Positions 18,870 to 28,019 of a DNA stretch of 64,000 nt are shown piece after piece; the stretch's first letter is position 1, and the number at the start of each line of letters is the position of its first letter. The notes beneath the pieces are model-generated. The model had not been told where the DNA came from. It made no database searches and was given only the letters and a program-made list of their open reading frames with translations. The translations under genes were made by a program, and so were the position numbers. This DNA is from Ekhidna sp964289745 (GTDB taxonomy: Bacteria; Bacteroidota; Bacteroidia; Cytophagales; Cyclobacteriaceae): contig CAXYMM010000001.1 in the NCBI GenBank assembly GCA_964289745.1, positions 62,001-126,000 of the forward strand, given 5' to 3'.

Positions 18870-19409
18870 TTATTTGTTTGAAAACTGAAGTTTTAATTTA
18901 TTTAATTTACCTCTTACACTATCATCAATCTGTTTATCTCCAACTTTTAGGATAAATCCGCCGAGTATATTTGGATTTATTCGTTCTGTAAGAATAGGTT
19001 CATTTCCTGAAATTTCTTTTGCAAGCTTATGAAAAGACATGCGCATCTTAGTATCGAGTTCAATCGCTGTGGTAACAGATACTTCTGCAATGCCTTTCTT
19101 TACATTATACAAATGCACAAATTTTTTGGCAATTAACTCGAGAATGGTTTCTCTATTTTTTCTCGTAATCAGGTCAAGAGCTTGAACCGTCAGTTCATGA
19201 TACTTACCCCTGAAAAGCTTTTTTAGAATTTTGGCTTTGGTAAAGTGAGGAATAATTGGACTCTTTAACATCAAGGCAAACTCTCTATTCTCATCGCACA
19301 AAGAGGCAAATGAGGCCATATCTTCATTTACTTGATCGAGTACATTTTTTTCCTCAGCTAACTCTAAAAGAGGCTTTGCGTACCTGAATGCTATTTTACC
19401 TTCAGACAT
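18870..19409 (-). CDS. atpH: ATP synthase F1 subunit delta
   Basis: 179 residues. It links the top of F1 to the b-stator. The N-terminal helical domain has RYAKPLLELAEEKNVLDQV near the start, and the C-terminal signature NPNILGGFILKVGDKQIDDSV lies near 145-165, followed by a short helix. Position between atpF and atpA is the normal one. It begins 2 bp after atpF ends. Identification rests on the C-terminal signature and gene order. Confidence 0.95.
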   Translation of the reverse strand: MSEGKIAFRYAKPLLELAEEKNVLDQVNEDMASFASLCDENREFALMLKSPIIPHFTKAKILKKLFRGKYHELTVQALDLITRKNRETILELIAKKFVHLYNVKKGIAEVSVTTAIELDTKMRMSFHKLAKEISGNEPILTERINPNILGGFILKVGDKQIDDSVRGKLNKLKLQFSNK

Positions 19410-19411
19410 GA

Positions 19412-19906
19412 TTAGTTGATCTTCGCCTCTTCTACGAACTTATTGATAAGTGCTTTTTGTGCTTTTTCATCAGCTAGTTTTTCTAAAAGCACTTTTTCTG
19501 CAATTTCTAATGAAAGCGATGAAACCAATGACTTAATTTCTTGTGTTGCCGCTTTCTTCTCAAGTACTATGGCATCACGAGCATCTTGCAACATTTTAGA
19601 TGTAATGTCGGAGGTTTCCGCTTTAGCATGATCTATGATACGAACGGCTTCTGTTCTTGCCTCTTTTAGCATGGCGTCTCGTTCTATTCTTGCCTCTCGC
19701 AACAAATATTCATTATCCGCCTTTATTTGTTTCATTTCTTCCTTGGCATTTTCAGCTGCACGAATTGAATCTTCTATCTGAAACTCTCTCGTTTTAAGCG
19801 CACTTAGAATGGGAATCCAAACAAACGTCCTTAAAGTGATCAAAATGGCGATGAATACAATAGATTGCCAAATGATTAAACCAATATCGGGGGTAACTAA
19901 TGACAC
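19412..19906 (-). CDS. atpF: ATP synthase F0 subunit b
   Basis: 164 residues. One N-terminal membrane helix (LIIWQSIVFIAILITLRTFVW) is followed by a long charged amphipathic helix running to the end, the typical stator stalk. The segment ILSALKTREFQIEDSIRAAE just after the membrane is conserved in b subunits. It sits between atpE and atpH. The C-terminal VLLEKLADEKAQKALINKFV would contact delta. Confidence 0.95.
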   Translation of the reverse strand: MSLVTPDIGLIIWQSIVFIAILITLRTFVWIPILSALKTREFQIEDSIRAAENAKEEMKQIKADNEYLLREARIERDAMLKEARTEAVRIIDHAKAETSDITSKMLQDARDAIVLEKKAATQEIKSLVSSLSLEIAEKVLLEKLADEKAQKALINKFVEEAKIN

Positions 19907-19987
19907 AACTAATTTTTTAAATTTTTTGAAATATTAAAACCTGACTGCAATACCTAATGTAAATACAGTCAAGTCTAAAATCTGGAA

Positions 19988-20191
19988 TCAAGCTCCTTGT
20001 AAAGCCAATAAGCCAACAACAACTCCGAAAAGTGCCACACCCTCAATAAGGGCTGCCGCAATAATCATCGCTGTTTGTATTTTCCCAGTTGCTTCTGGTT
20101 GTCTTGCGATGCTCTCGGTTGCTGACTTACCTATCAATCCGATACCTAAACCAGCGCCAAGAACTGCTAAACCTGCTCCAATTGCACCCAT
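19988..20191 (-). CDS. atpE: ATP synthase F0 subunit c
   Basis: A 67-residue hairpin of two membrane helices. Helix one has the glycine repeat (GAGLAVLGAGLGIGLIG) that packs the c-ring, the polar loop is ARQPEATGKIQ, and helix two carries the ion-binding glutamate E50 in AAALIEGVALFGVVV. E50 is followed by G, and I see no glutamine in helix one nor an ES/ET motif, so proton coupling is more likely than sodium coupling (inference from known Na+-type c-rings). Confidence 0.96.
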   Translation of the reverse strand: MGAIGAGLAVLGAGLGIGLIGKSATESIARQPEATGKIQTAMIIAAALIEGVALFGVVVGLLALQGA

Positions 20192-20224
20192 AACATTTAT
20201 TTATTTAATAGTTAAAAAATTCAC

Positions 20225-21280
20225 TTAGTGATGAGACTCCTCTACAGCTTGTCCGAAATACAAAGCAGAAAGCATTGTAAAAACATACGCCTGCAGAGTT
20301 GCCACAAATAACTCTAATAAATTCATAGCTGTGGCGAAAGTTGCTCCCACAACACCCACCGACAGACTTTTAAAAATAAAAGCCAAACTTAATATGCTAA
20401 GAATAAGAATGTGTCCTGCTGTGATATTCGCAAAAAGCCTCACCATTAGCGAGAAGGGCTTTGTGAAAATTCCGATTATTTCAACAGGCCATAAAATCAA
20501 ATAAAGTAATATTTTTCCTGCCCATGGCATTGATCCGCCTAGTGGGTCTATAATATGCAACCAATACGCTTTCCTACCCGAAATTAACGTAAAAATTAAC
20601 GTAAAGACTGCTAGCGTGAGGGTTATTGAGATATTTCCAGTAAGGTTTGCTGCGCCCGGCATAAGACCTAAAAGATTTCCGAACCAGATAAAAAAGAAAA
20701 CGGTCAATAAGAAAGGCATAAATCTTTCGTAACGCTTCTCCCCTATGTTCAATTTTGCAATATCATCTCTAATAAAAATAATAAGAGGCTCAAAAAACGA
20801 CTGAATGCCTTTTGGTCCTTTACCAACATTTCTTTTGTAGCCTTTCGCTACTGAACCAAAAACGGTAATAAGTAGTATTGCGTTTATCAAAAGAAAAAGA
20901 ACGTTTTTAGTAACGGATAAATCAAGTACATGTTCCCCAGATATAAGTCTAATATGTTCATGATGGATCACATAGCCGTCATACTCCTGCTCTTTGTGAT
21001 GCTCGTCGTAAAAAGCAGAAGACATGAATACCTCGAGACCTTTTTTTTCGGAGTAAAGAATTACTGGAAGATATACAGTAAGACCGTGGTAAATTTCCCA
21101 TGAGTGTGCGTCTGAAATATGATGGTTAATCAGTTCTGTTGGATTGAATGAACCATCATCATGCTCTTCTTTGGTATCATCGCTCGCAAAGGTCATTAAT
21201 GGAAACATCCAAAAAAGGGCAATTATTAAATAACTGGCTTTCAGTAAATTAGGAATAAATGGAGATCTCCTTATGTTCAT
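20225..21280 (-). CDS. atpB: ATP synthase F0 subunit a
   Basis: 351 residues, longer than in Proteobacteria, with an N-terminal signal-like helix (SYLIIALFWMFPLMTFAS) and a polar periplasmic extension rich in H, D and E (DDTKEEHDDGSFNPTELINH). This long form is usual in Bacteroidota. The proton-channel helix has PFSLMVRLFANITAGHILIL, including the essential arginine in the MVRLFAN motif near residue 277. The C-terminal helices end in ALYFGQAVEESHH. It is followed by atpE after 33 bp. Confidence 0.96.
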   Translation of the reverse strand: MNIRRSPFIPNLLKASYLIIALFWMFPLMTFASDDTKEEHDDGSFNPTELINHHISDAHSWEIYHGLTVYLPVILYSEKKGLEVFMSSAFYDEHHKEQEYDGYVIHHEHIRLISGEHVLDLSVTKNVLFLLINAILLITVFGSVAKGYKRNVGKGPKGIQSFFEPLIIFIRDDIAKLNIGEKRYERFMPFLLTVFFFIWFGNLLGLMPGAANLTGNISITLTLAVFTLIFTLISGRKAYWLHIIDPLGGSMPWAGKILLYLILWPVEIIGIFTKPFSLMVRLFANITAGHILILSILSLAFIFKSLSVGVVGATFATAMNLLELFVATLQAYVFTMLSALYFGQAVEESHH

Positions 21281-21298
21281 GAAGCTCTTGTTCGTTCT

Positions 21299-21637
21299 TC
21301 AATTTCGTCGTAAGTTAGTCAATGAACACCCTATTTCAAAGACCATGAATATCAAATAAATCACCAAAAATTGAACCGTTAGATTAAAAGGGTTTTTTTG
21401 TTCAATTATCAAAATTAGTACCAGCGTAAGAGAGGTCAAAAGTCTTACTACTGGTTTAACCAATGAAACCTGCAAAGAGGGTATCCAAACATCCATTTTG
21501 AATAAAATAAAAACTTGAAGAGCAAAAAAATTGATAACCCAACCCAATAAATCATGTAGATTCCATGCACTTTTCAGAAAGTAGTTAAACGAATGAAGAA
21601 TTGCCACTAGGGCAATCAATTGTATCCACTTTTTCAT
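21299..21637 (-). CDS. AtpI-like small membrane protein of the atp operon
   Basis: 112 residues with about four hydrophobic helices (WIQLIALVAILHSFNYFL, WVINFFALQVFILF, LLTSLTLVLILII, VQFLVIYLIFMVFEIG). The position between AtpZ and AtpB is where Bacteroidota encode an AtpI-like or hypothetical protein that assists c-ring assembly. Sequence similarity to AtpI is not obvious to me, so the name rests mostly on context. Start overlaps the atpZ stop by 4 bp (ATGA). Confidence 0.55.
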   Translation of the reverse strand: MKKWIQLIALVAILHSFNYFLKSAWNLHDLLGWVINFFALQVFILFKMDVWIPSLQVSLVKPVVRLLTSLTLVLILIIEQKNPFNLTVQFLVIYLIFMVFEIGCSLTNLRRN

Positions 21638-21861
21638 TTAGAGAATTTTATCAACAATATGATTGTGGCGACTAGCGCAAGAAATGTACCAAGCAAAATG
21701 AAAATCGGAGTGGAGGCTAGATAAGCATCCAACCGAGAACCTCCATAAATTAGGGCAATATCCGCCACAGCAAGCTCGAAAGCTAAACCGTAATATTTCA
21801 AGAAGGGTTTTGCCTCCTTAAGTTTTGAGTGCTGCTGCCTCTTCTCCGTCTGGCTTTCCAA
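21634..21861 (-). CDS. AtpZ/AtpI family protein
   Basis: 75 residues with two helices: ELAVADIALIYGGSRLDAYL and TPIFILLGTFLALVATIILLI. The pattern A-x-x-x-x-YGGxxLD and a TPIFxLLGxxLG-like second helix is that of the AtpZ family (putative F0F1-ATPase subunit, formerly annotated as Ca2+/Mg2+ transporter), which precedes atp genes. Its start lies 44 bp inside the bactofilin gene in another frame, an unusually long overlap for this cluster. No later ATG exists, so the overlap seems real. Confidence 0.75.
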   Translation of the reverse strand: MESQTEKRQQHSKLKEAKPFLKYYGLAFELAVADIALIYGGSRLDAYLASTPIFILLGTFLALVATIILLIKFSK

Positions 21862-22231
21862 TCCTGATTTCTTTACTTTTCACGCCCATTTTACATTTCC
21901 CGCTGAAAGACGCTCCTGTTTCAACAAGAAGTTTATTCGTGACAATATCTCCATCAATGGATGCCGTGGATTTCAAAACGAGAAGTTCCATAATTTCTAA
22001 AGTCCCTTTTATAAAACCCGCCACCTCCGCATTTTGAGCCATTACGCTCCCTTCAACTTGTGATGAGTTCCCAAAAGCCGCTTTCGATTTGGTTTTAATA
22101 TTTCCTAAAATTTTACCTTCTACTCGTATATTCCCAAAGGTTTCGATACTACCATTTACAATTGTACCCTTTCCAATAGTATTGCTGGAATTACTCAATT
22201 CTTCTACCTTTTCTTTATTATTCTTTAACAT
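21818..22231 (-). CDS. Bactofilin (polymer-forming cytoskeletal protein)
   Basis: 137 residues. The core at about 20-115 is a right-handed beta-helix with short periodic strands (IVNGSIETFGNIRVEGKILG, then NIKTKSKAAFGNSSQVEGSV, then FIKGTLEIMELLVLKSTASI), each rung ending in glycine. Bactofilins polymerise without nucleotide and position cell-wall enzymes. It follows an M23 peptidase by 12 bp, the classical bactofilin-peptidase pair that sets cell shape. Linkage to atp genes is seen in Bacteroidota. Confidence 0.88.
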   Translation of the reverse strand: MLKNNKEKVEELSNSSNTIGKGTIVNGSIETFGNIRVEGKILGNIKTKSKAAFGNSSQVEGSVMAQNAEVAGFIKGTLEIMELLVLKSTASIDGDIVTNKLLVETGASFSGKCKMGVKSKEIRIGKPDGEEAAALKT

Positions 22232-22243
22232 TTAAAAATGATT

Positions 22244-23113
22244 TTATAAGGCTATATATTCTGCTGGGTTTACGGGATTTCCATTATGCCATAGTTCAAG
22301 GTGGAGATGTGGTCCAGAAGTCAATTCTCCGGTATTCCCAATTGTGGCGATTACTTCTCCTGCCACCACAAAATTACCAACGTTTTTAAATAATTCCGAA
22401 TTGTGCTTATAAATAGAAATAAGATTGCCAATATGTTGTATTGCAATAACGTAGCCACCATCTAGTGTCCAAGAAGACAAAATCACTACCCCATCAGCGA
22501 CAGAGTGAATAGGTTCATCTTCCTTGGCCACTATATCTATCCCCAAGTGATCTATTTTTGGATTAAACCCTTGCGTTACATCGTAGCCATTGATAGGCTT
22601 GAATAAATACAGGTCTTTTAGTTCGTAAGGCGAAGAAGATACCGTGATGGGCAAAGCTGTAACACCTGATAGCTCAGACTTTTCAAAAGAAGCTCGAAAT
22701 TGTGAGTCTATAGGTTGGATAGTACCTGCAAGTACTGAAGTATTTGTTTCACTCTCCAAGTGCTGTTCTTTTGGTTGTTCTATTTCTTCACCAGCTATAA
22801 TTCTTCTGACATTCTCTATGTAAATATTTTTATTTCTCGTCTCTCGCTCTAAAGAGTCTACACGCATTGTGAGCTCAATCATTTGACGATTTACAACATT
22901 TTGGGCATGCCGTGGATCTAGCCACTGCTCTAATGCTACCGTAACTGCGTAAATAGCCAACCCTAAAACGATAATAAATAAGAATGCTAGCAATAAAAGC
23001 AGTCTAGCATAGTTGAAACTTATAGTGGTTTTTTCGGCGAAATTTTCTTCATTTCTTATAATGAGTAAATATTTATTACTGAGCCTACTACTTAATGTTT
23101 TTCGAGCGACCAT
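22244..23113 (-). CDS. M23-family peptidoglycan endopeptidase (LytM domain)
   Basis: 289 residues. A membrane helix at about 33-58 (LLLLLAFLFIIVLGLAIYAV) is followed by a coiled-coil-like part (MIELTMRVDSLERETRNKNI) and a C-terminal peptidase domain. Metal-binding motifs are HLGIDIVAKEDEPI (HxxxD) near 190 and GPHLHLELWHNG (HxH) near 264-270. Both are intact, so it should be an active D,D-endopeptidase rather than a degenerate regulator. The domain is periplasmic. It is first in the bactofilin-atp gene train and divergent from the PorW gene. Confidence 0.9.
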   Translation of the reverse strand: MVARKTLSSRLSNKYLLIIRNEENFAEKTTISFNYARLLLLLAFLFIIVLGLAIYAVTVALEQWLDPRHAQNVVNRQMIELTMRVDSLERETRNKNIYIENVRRIIAGEEIEQPKEQHLESETNTSVLAGTIQPIDSQFRASFEKSELSGVTALPITVSSSPYELKDLYLFKPINGYDVTQGFNPKIDHLGIDIVAKEDEPIHSVADGVVILSSWTLDGGYVIAIQHIGNLISIYKHNSELFKNVGNFVVAGEVIATIGNTGELTSGPHLHLELWHNGNPVNPAEYIAL

Positions 23114-23131
23114 TTATAGAATTTATAAAAA

Positions 23132-23139
23132 CAAAGATA
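23132..23139 (-). promoter_or_regulatory. Candidate -7 promoter box for the M23-bactofilin-atp train
   Basis: On the minus strand TATCTTTG matches the Bacteroidota TAnnTTTG element in all fixed positions, 18 bases before the ATG of the peptidase gene. No clear TTG -33 element is placed at the right distance. Confidence 0.4.
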
Positions 23140-23192
23140 TGCAATCAACCCTTTTTTATCTTTACATCGTTGACAATCAAAATTAAAGGTAG

Positions 23193-25751
23193 TTGCCAAA
23201 GCAAAGTCTCTTCTATACGCTTTTATGTTCCAGTTTAATTTTGACCTTAGGGTGTTCACCTTATAGGAACAACCCTTTTAGCAATTCATTTCACAACACG
23301 ACGGCTCATTACAATGCCTATTTTATTGCAAAAGAGCGAATTAAGGAGGTAGAATCTGGAATCTATGACGCTCAGAAATGGAACTTCAACAAAGTACTTC
23401 CTGTTTACCCACAGTTCGACACTTCTACTTCAACTCGCTATCGAATAGAACTAGAGGACTGCATACAGAAAGCATCTATCGCTATCCAAAGACACCCAGG
23501 CTCTAAATGGGAAGACGATAGCTATATTTTAGTTGGCAAAGCACGGCATTACGAAAGTGAGTTTCCAGATGCGATAGAAACCTTCAAATACGTCAATACT
23601 TATAGCAAAAGTGATAATGCAAGGCACTATGCTTTAACAGAATTGATCAGATCTTTTACAGAGTTTGGTGAGTATAACAATGCTGAGGCGGTAACGGATT
23701 ACCTTGAAAAAGAAGATTTGAATAAAGAAAACCGCAAACTATTTCACCTAAACGCTGCCTACCTCTATCAGAAGAAAGGGGATGGGAACAAAATGGTGAA
23801 TAACCTGGTAAAGGCAGAAGAACTTTATTTCTCGACTGACCGTGCCCGAATTAATTTTATTATAGGGCAGCTATATCATAAACTCAACTACGAGAGTGCC
23901 GCCTACCGGTATTATAAAAATGTTCTTAAAAATCATCCTAATTATGAATTAGAGTTTTATGCAAAACTCTATATGGCACAGGTAACTGAACTCTCAGAGA
24001 CAAGCGATCTAAAGAAGGTACGGAAGTACTTTAGAGACCTGCTAAGAGACACTAAAAACATTGAATATCAAGACAAAATTTATTTTGAGTTAGCAAAGTT
24101 TGATTTGAAAAATGGAAACTTGGAAGAAGCCATTGAAAACTACAAACTGTCTGTCCAAAAAAGCATATCTAATGAACGTCAGAAGGCGTTCTCCTACCTG
24201 AGGCTCGGCGAAATTTACTATGATTCTATCAAGAATTATCAGCTCGCCAAAAATTACTACGATAGTGCCGTTAGCTCAATGCCACAAGATGAAGAAGTTT
24301 ATCCTACTATTAAAGAGCGTCAAGAGATTCTAGTTGATTTTGTAAAGCAAGTGATTACCATTCAACAAAACGACAGCTTATTACATTTGGCGACTCTTCC
24401 AGAAGATTCGGTTTTGCGGTTTACTATGAGACTCATTGAGGAGAAAAGAAAAGAAAAGAATGAAAAAGCTAAAAAAGAAAAAAAAGCTGCCATTGTAAGA
24501 GCTAAGTCCATTTCCAAAGAAACAGGAAATAATTTAATCAGCACCGCCTCTGTCGGTTCGTCATGGTATTTCAACACACGCAACCTAGTGGCCAAAGGAT
24601 TTAACGATTTCGTGAAAAAATGGGGTGATAGAGTGTTGGAAGATAACTGGAGAAGAAAAGCCAAAGCAGAGCCTCAAGTTGTCCAAGAAGTGGTGGGCAT
24701 TAATGCTGAAGTTTCCGAATCTACTAGTGAGCTAGCAAGTATTTCGATAGAAAAAGAAGCAAAAAAAATGATGAGTGCAATCCCACAGACTGATACACAC
24801 GAAATGAGATTGTTGGATGAGATCGAAGATGCACTATACAATTTAGGAAACATTTATAGCCTAAGACTGGAAGAAGATGTGAATGCCATCAGTTCGTTTA
24901 ATAAACTGCTCTTCAGGTTTCCAAATTCAGATTACAAACCAGAGACTCTTTACCAGCTGTTCTTACTCAATAAAAAAATCGATCCTGAAAAATCAATTAT
25001 GGCAGGCGAAGCACTGAAAAAGGAATTCCCAAAAACAATCTATGCTCAGTTGGTAGAGAACCCCAACTATCGAGAAGAAAGCTTTGCTACAAGTGAGCAA
25101 CTCAAAAAAAACTACCGTAAACTATATTATGATTACAAAAATGGATTATATAATTCTGTTAAAAAATCGGTCGATAGTATACTTCAAATACATCCAAAAA
25201 ATGAGTTTAGCGACAACTTAGCTTTGCTAGGAATTTTAACAACAGGGCATTTAAACAATGAAAGAATATACCAATACGAACTAAATCAATTCAAGGAGAC
25301 TTATCCAAATAGCGACGTGCTTGTATATGCAAACTCCTTATCAAAAGCCTCAGAAAATTTTCAGCAAAAAAGATTTAATAGTGGAAAGGTAAAATTTAAC
25401 CCCAATCTTAATGGTAAACACTTCTTTGTGGTAGTATATCCAGCGAAAACCTTTCTTTCCGAAGAAGTACCAAAGCAGATTAATGAGTACTTAACAGCCA
25501 AAAATTTGAAAAATCTGAAAATAGGAAACCTTATATTAAGTGAAGACAATTCTATGGTATTCATAGATTCTTTCCCTGGCAAAGGAACTGCTGTAAACTT
25601 TTTTGAAAGATATATGGAAGAGGTTGATTTAAAAAGTAAATTCAAAGGAGAAAAATTTATCAATCTTGTAATTACTGAAGATAATTTCGACCTTTTTTAC
25701 AGGACAAAAGACGTTGAATCCTATCTTAATTTTTTCCAGAAATACTATTAA
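23193..25751 (+). CDS. porW: T9SS/gliding lipoprotein PorW/SprE, TPR-rich
   Basis: 852 residues. A lipoprotein signal peptide ends in LTLGC with C21 as lipid anchor. The start of the mature protein (NPFSNSFHNTTAHYNAYFIA, then KVLPVYPQFDTS) is the family signature of PorW/SprE. Many tetratricopeptide repeats follow (residues about 60-370 and 560-700). A lysine/glutamate-rich stretch lies at 410-435. SprE is required for gliding and T9SS function in Flavobacterium, and PorW is its Porphyromonas counterpart, bridging the PorKN ring and the translocon. The GldKLMN genes are 5 kb away on the other strand. Start is TTG at 23193. It ends immediately before the next start. Confidence 0.85.
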   Translation: MPKQSLFYTLLCSSLILTLGCSPYRNNPFSNSFHNTTAHYNAYFIAKERIKEVESGIYDAQKWNFNKVLPVYPQFDTSTSTRYRIELEDCIQKASIAIQRHPGSKWEDDSYILVGKARHYESEFPDAIETFKYVNTYSKSDNARHYALTELIRSFTEFGEYNNAEAVTDYLEKEDLNKENRKLFHLNAAYLYQKKGDGNKMVNNLVKAEELYFSTDRARINFIIGQLYHKLNYESAAYRYYKNVLKNHPNYELEFYAKLYMAQVTELSETSDLKKVRKYFRDLLRDTKNIEYQDKIYFELAKFDLKNGNLEEAIENYKLSVQKSISNERQKAFSYLRLGEIYYDSIKNYQLAKNYYDSAVSSMPQDEEVYPTIKERQEILVDFVKQVITIQQNDSLLHLATLPEDSVLRFTMRLIEEKRKEKNEKAKKEKKAAIVRAKSISKETGNNLISTASVGSSWYFNTRNLVAKGFNDFVKKWGDRVLEDNWRRKAKAEPQVVQEVVGINAEVSESTSELASISIEKEAKKMMSAIPQTDTHEMRLLDEIEDALYNLGNIYSLRLEEDVNAISSFNKLLFRFPNSDYKPETLYQLFLLNKKIDPEKSIMAGEALKKEFPKTIYAQLVENPNYREESFATSEQLKKNYRKLYYDYKNGLYNSVKKSVDSILQIHPKNEFSDNLALLGILTTGHLNNERIYQYELNQFKETYPNSDVLVYANSLSKASENFQQKRFNSGKVKFNPNLNGKHFFVVVYPAKTFLSEEVPKQINEYLTAKNLKNLKIGNLILSEDNSMVFIDSFPGKGTAVNFFERYMEEVDLKSKFKGEKFINLVITEDNFDLFYRTKDVESYLNFFQKYY

Positions 25752-28019
25752 ATGAAGCAAAAAATTATTCGAGTATCCGTCAGAATTGTTTGGATTAGTG
25801 TTTTCGCCTCTATCCTCGCCATTTTCATCACTTTTCAAATGGTAAAGAATGATACCTTTGGGTGGTTTGGCGGACTCCCGAGTTTACAAGCACTTGAAAG
25901 ACCCGACCCAGACCTTTCTTCCGAGTTGATCAGTGCTGACGGAATCTCGCTAGGCAAATATTTTCGAAAAAACCGAACTCCGGTCACCTATGACGAACTC
26001 TCTCCAGAACTTATCAATACCCTATTGGTAACGGAAGATATAAGATTTAAAAATCATTCTGGAATAGACCTCAGAGGACTAATGAGGGCTGTAGCTGGAA
26101 AACTGACTTTTAGTTTTCAAGGCGGTGGAAGTACTATTACCATGCAATTGGCAGAAAACCTTTATAAGACAAACAGCGATAAAAAAGGAACACTCTATAA
26201 AAATGCCACTATCGGACAGCTTATTACTAAAATAAAAGAATGGATCATAGCCATACAGCTGGAAGAGTCTTACACAAAAGAAGAAATTCTGGCTATGTAT
26301 TTAAATACAATCGAATACGGGAGTAACTCGTATGGAATAAAAGTAGCCTCAAAAACATTTTTCAATAAATTGCCCGCTCAACTAAACTATCAGGAATCAG
26401 CGAGTCTGGTTGGTTCAATTAATAAGCCAACAGCATTCAACCCCGTTTATAATCCTGAAAGAGCAAAGAGAAAACGAACTGAAGTACTGTATAATGTACA
26501 TAAGTACGGTCTTATAGACAGAAAAGTATACAACTCTCTCGTTACCAAAAAATTAACCCTTAACTATTTAGTTGAAAGTCAAAATGAAGGACTTGCCACC
26601 TACTTCCGCAAAGTAGCCAAAAACTATCTTGTAGATTGGGCTCACACAAATGGCTACGATCTTTTCGACGATGGTTTGAAAATTTATACAACAATTGATA
26701 GCCGTATGCAACAATATGCAGAAGATGCCATTATCAGTCATATGAATGCACTCCAAATGAAATTCGATGAGCATTGGAAAGGAAGAAAACCATGGATTGA
26801 TGATCGAAACAGAGAAATTCCAGAATTCTTGAATGCCGTCGTTAAAAGAACAAATGCATATAAAACACTTCGTAAAAGATACGGTGAACAGAGAGACTCA
26901 ATTGAATTCTACCTCAATCAAAAAAAATCTATGCGTATATTTTCATGGACAGGAGAAATCGATACCCTCCTCAGTACATACGACTCCTTAGACCATTATA
27001 AGCGATTTTTACAAACCGGATTTATGGCAATGGATCCTCAGACAGGATATATTAAGGCATGGGTTGGGGGTATCAATCATGAGTATTTTAAGTTCGATCA
27101 TGTAAAGCAAGGAAAAAGACAACCTGGCTCAACTTTCAAACCTTTTGTTTATACCGCAGCGATAGATAATGGTTGGTCTCCATGTCAAACAGCTGTAGAT
27201 GCGGCTGTTTCGTTTCCACTACCAGGACAGAATCCTCCTACCTGGGTACCTCAAAATTCGAATGGAAAATTTACCGGCAATATTCTTACATTTAGAGAAG
27301 CAATGGCTAAATCAGTCAATAGCATTACTGCATGGGTAATGAACAAGATAAGTCCTGCTACGGTAGTTGACTATGCGCATCGGTTAGGAATTAAAAGTAA
27401 GCTTGAAGCAGTCCCCTCTTTGTGCCTAGGAGCAGGAGGAGATGTCTCGCTCTATGAATTAGTAGGATCCTACTCCACCTTTGTGAATAAAGGAATCCAT
27501 ATTGAGCCATTTTTTATTTCCAGAATAGAAGATTCCAATGGCAATGTAATTCAACAGTTTGTCCCGAATGAAAGAGAAGCAATCAATGAAGAAACAGCTT
27601 ATATAATGCTTCATATGTTGAAAGGAACAGTAGAGATCGGTAGTGCCATTGGTCTTTCAGCAGAACTTAAACTCCAAAATGATATTGGTGCAAAAACGGG
27701 AACAACTCAAAATGCCTCAGACGGATGGTTTGTAGGAGTAACTAAAAATTTAGTAGCAGGAGCTTGGGTTGGTGGAGACGATAGAAGTATACGCTTTAGA
27801 GAATGGTATCTAGGGCAGGGAGGTAGAACTGCCATGCCCATCTACGAAAAATTTATGCAAAAGGTCTACAAAGACCCATCCCTAGGGTATGAAAAGGGGT
27901 ATTTCGATAAACCTTTAAGGCCACTTCTTACTACTATCGATTGTGAATTGTATAAGGAGGGAACGCAACCTAGCGATTCCGTCTTATATAACGTAGTTGA
28001 AGAAGATGATTTTATGTAA
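25752..28019 (+). CDS. Class A penicillin-binding protein (PBP1A-like)
   Basis: 755 residues. N-terminal membrane anchor (IVWISVFASILAIFITFQMV). Glycosyltransferase GT51 domain at about 60-240: TEDIRFKNHSGIDLRG with the catalytic Glu, GGGSTITMQLAENL, and the second acidic segment in LEESYTKEEILAMYLN. Transpeptidase domain at about 400-710: nucleophile S460 in GSTFKP, SVN in AKSVNSITAW, and K648-T-G-T. All motifs are intact, so both peptidoglycan polymerisation and cross-linking are expected. It starts directly at the end of porW with no gap, and its stop overlaps uvrC, giving a three-gene unit. Confidence 0.93.
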   Translation: MKQKIIRVSVRIVWISVFASILAIFITFQMVKNDTFGWFGGLPSLQALERPDPDLSSELISADGISLGKYFRKNRTPVTYDELSPELINTLLVTEDIRFKNHSGIDLRGLMRAVAGKLTFSFQGGGSTITMQLAENLYKTNSDKKGTLYKNATIGQLITKIKEWIIAIQLEESYTKEEILAMYLNTIEYGSNSYGIKVASKTFFNKLPAQLNYQESASLVGSINKPTAFNPVYNPERAKRKRTEVLYNVHKYGLIDRKVYNSLVTKKLTLNYLVESQNEGLATYFRKVAKNYLVDWAHTNGYDLFDDGLKIYTTIDSRMQQYAEDAIISHMNALQMKFDEHWKGRKPWIDDRNREIPEFLNAVVKRTNAYKTLRKRYGEQRDSIEFYLNQKKSMRIFSWTGEIDTLLSTYDSLDHYKRFLQTGFMAMDPQTGYIKAWVGGINHEYFKFDHVKQGKRQPGSTFKPFVYTAAIDNGWSPCQTAVDAAVSFPLPGQNPPTWVPQNSNGKFTGNILTFREAMAKSVNSITAWVMNKISPATVVDYAHRLGIKSKLEAVPSLCLGAGGDVSLYELVGSYSTFVNKGIHIEPFFISRIEDSNGNVIQQFVPNEREAINEETAYIMLHMLKGTVEIGSAIGLSAELKLQNDIGAKTGTTQNASDGWFVGVTKNLVAGAWVGGDDRSIRFREWYLGQGGRTAMPIYEKFMQKVYKDPSLGYEKGYFDKPLRPLLTTIDCELYKEGTQPSDSVLYNVVEEDDFM

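Noticed and set aside
16356..21280. Loss of atpD and atpC as genome damage
   Set aside because: Separate location of beta and epsilon genes is usual in Bacteroidota.
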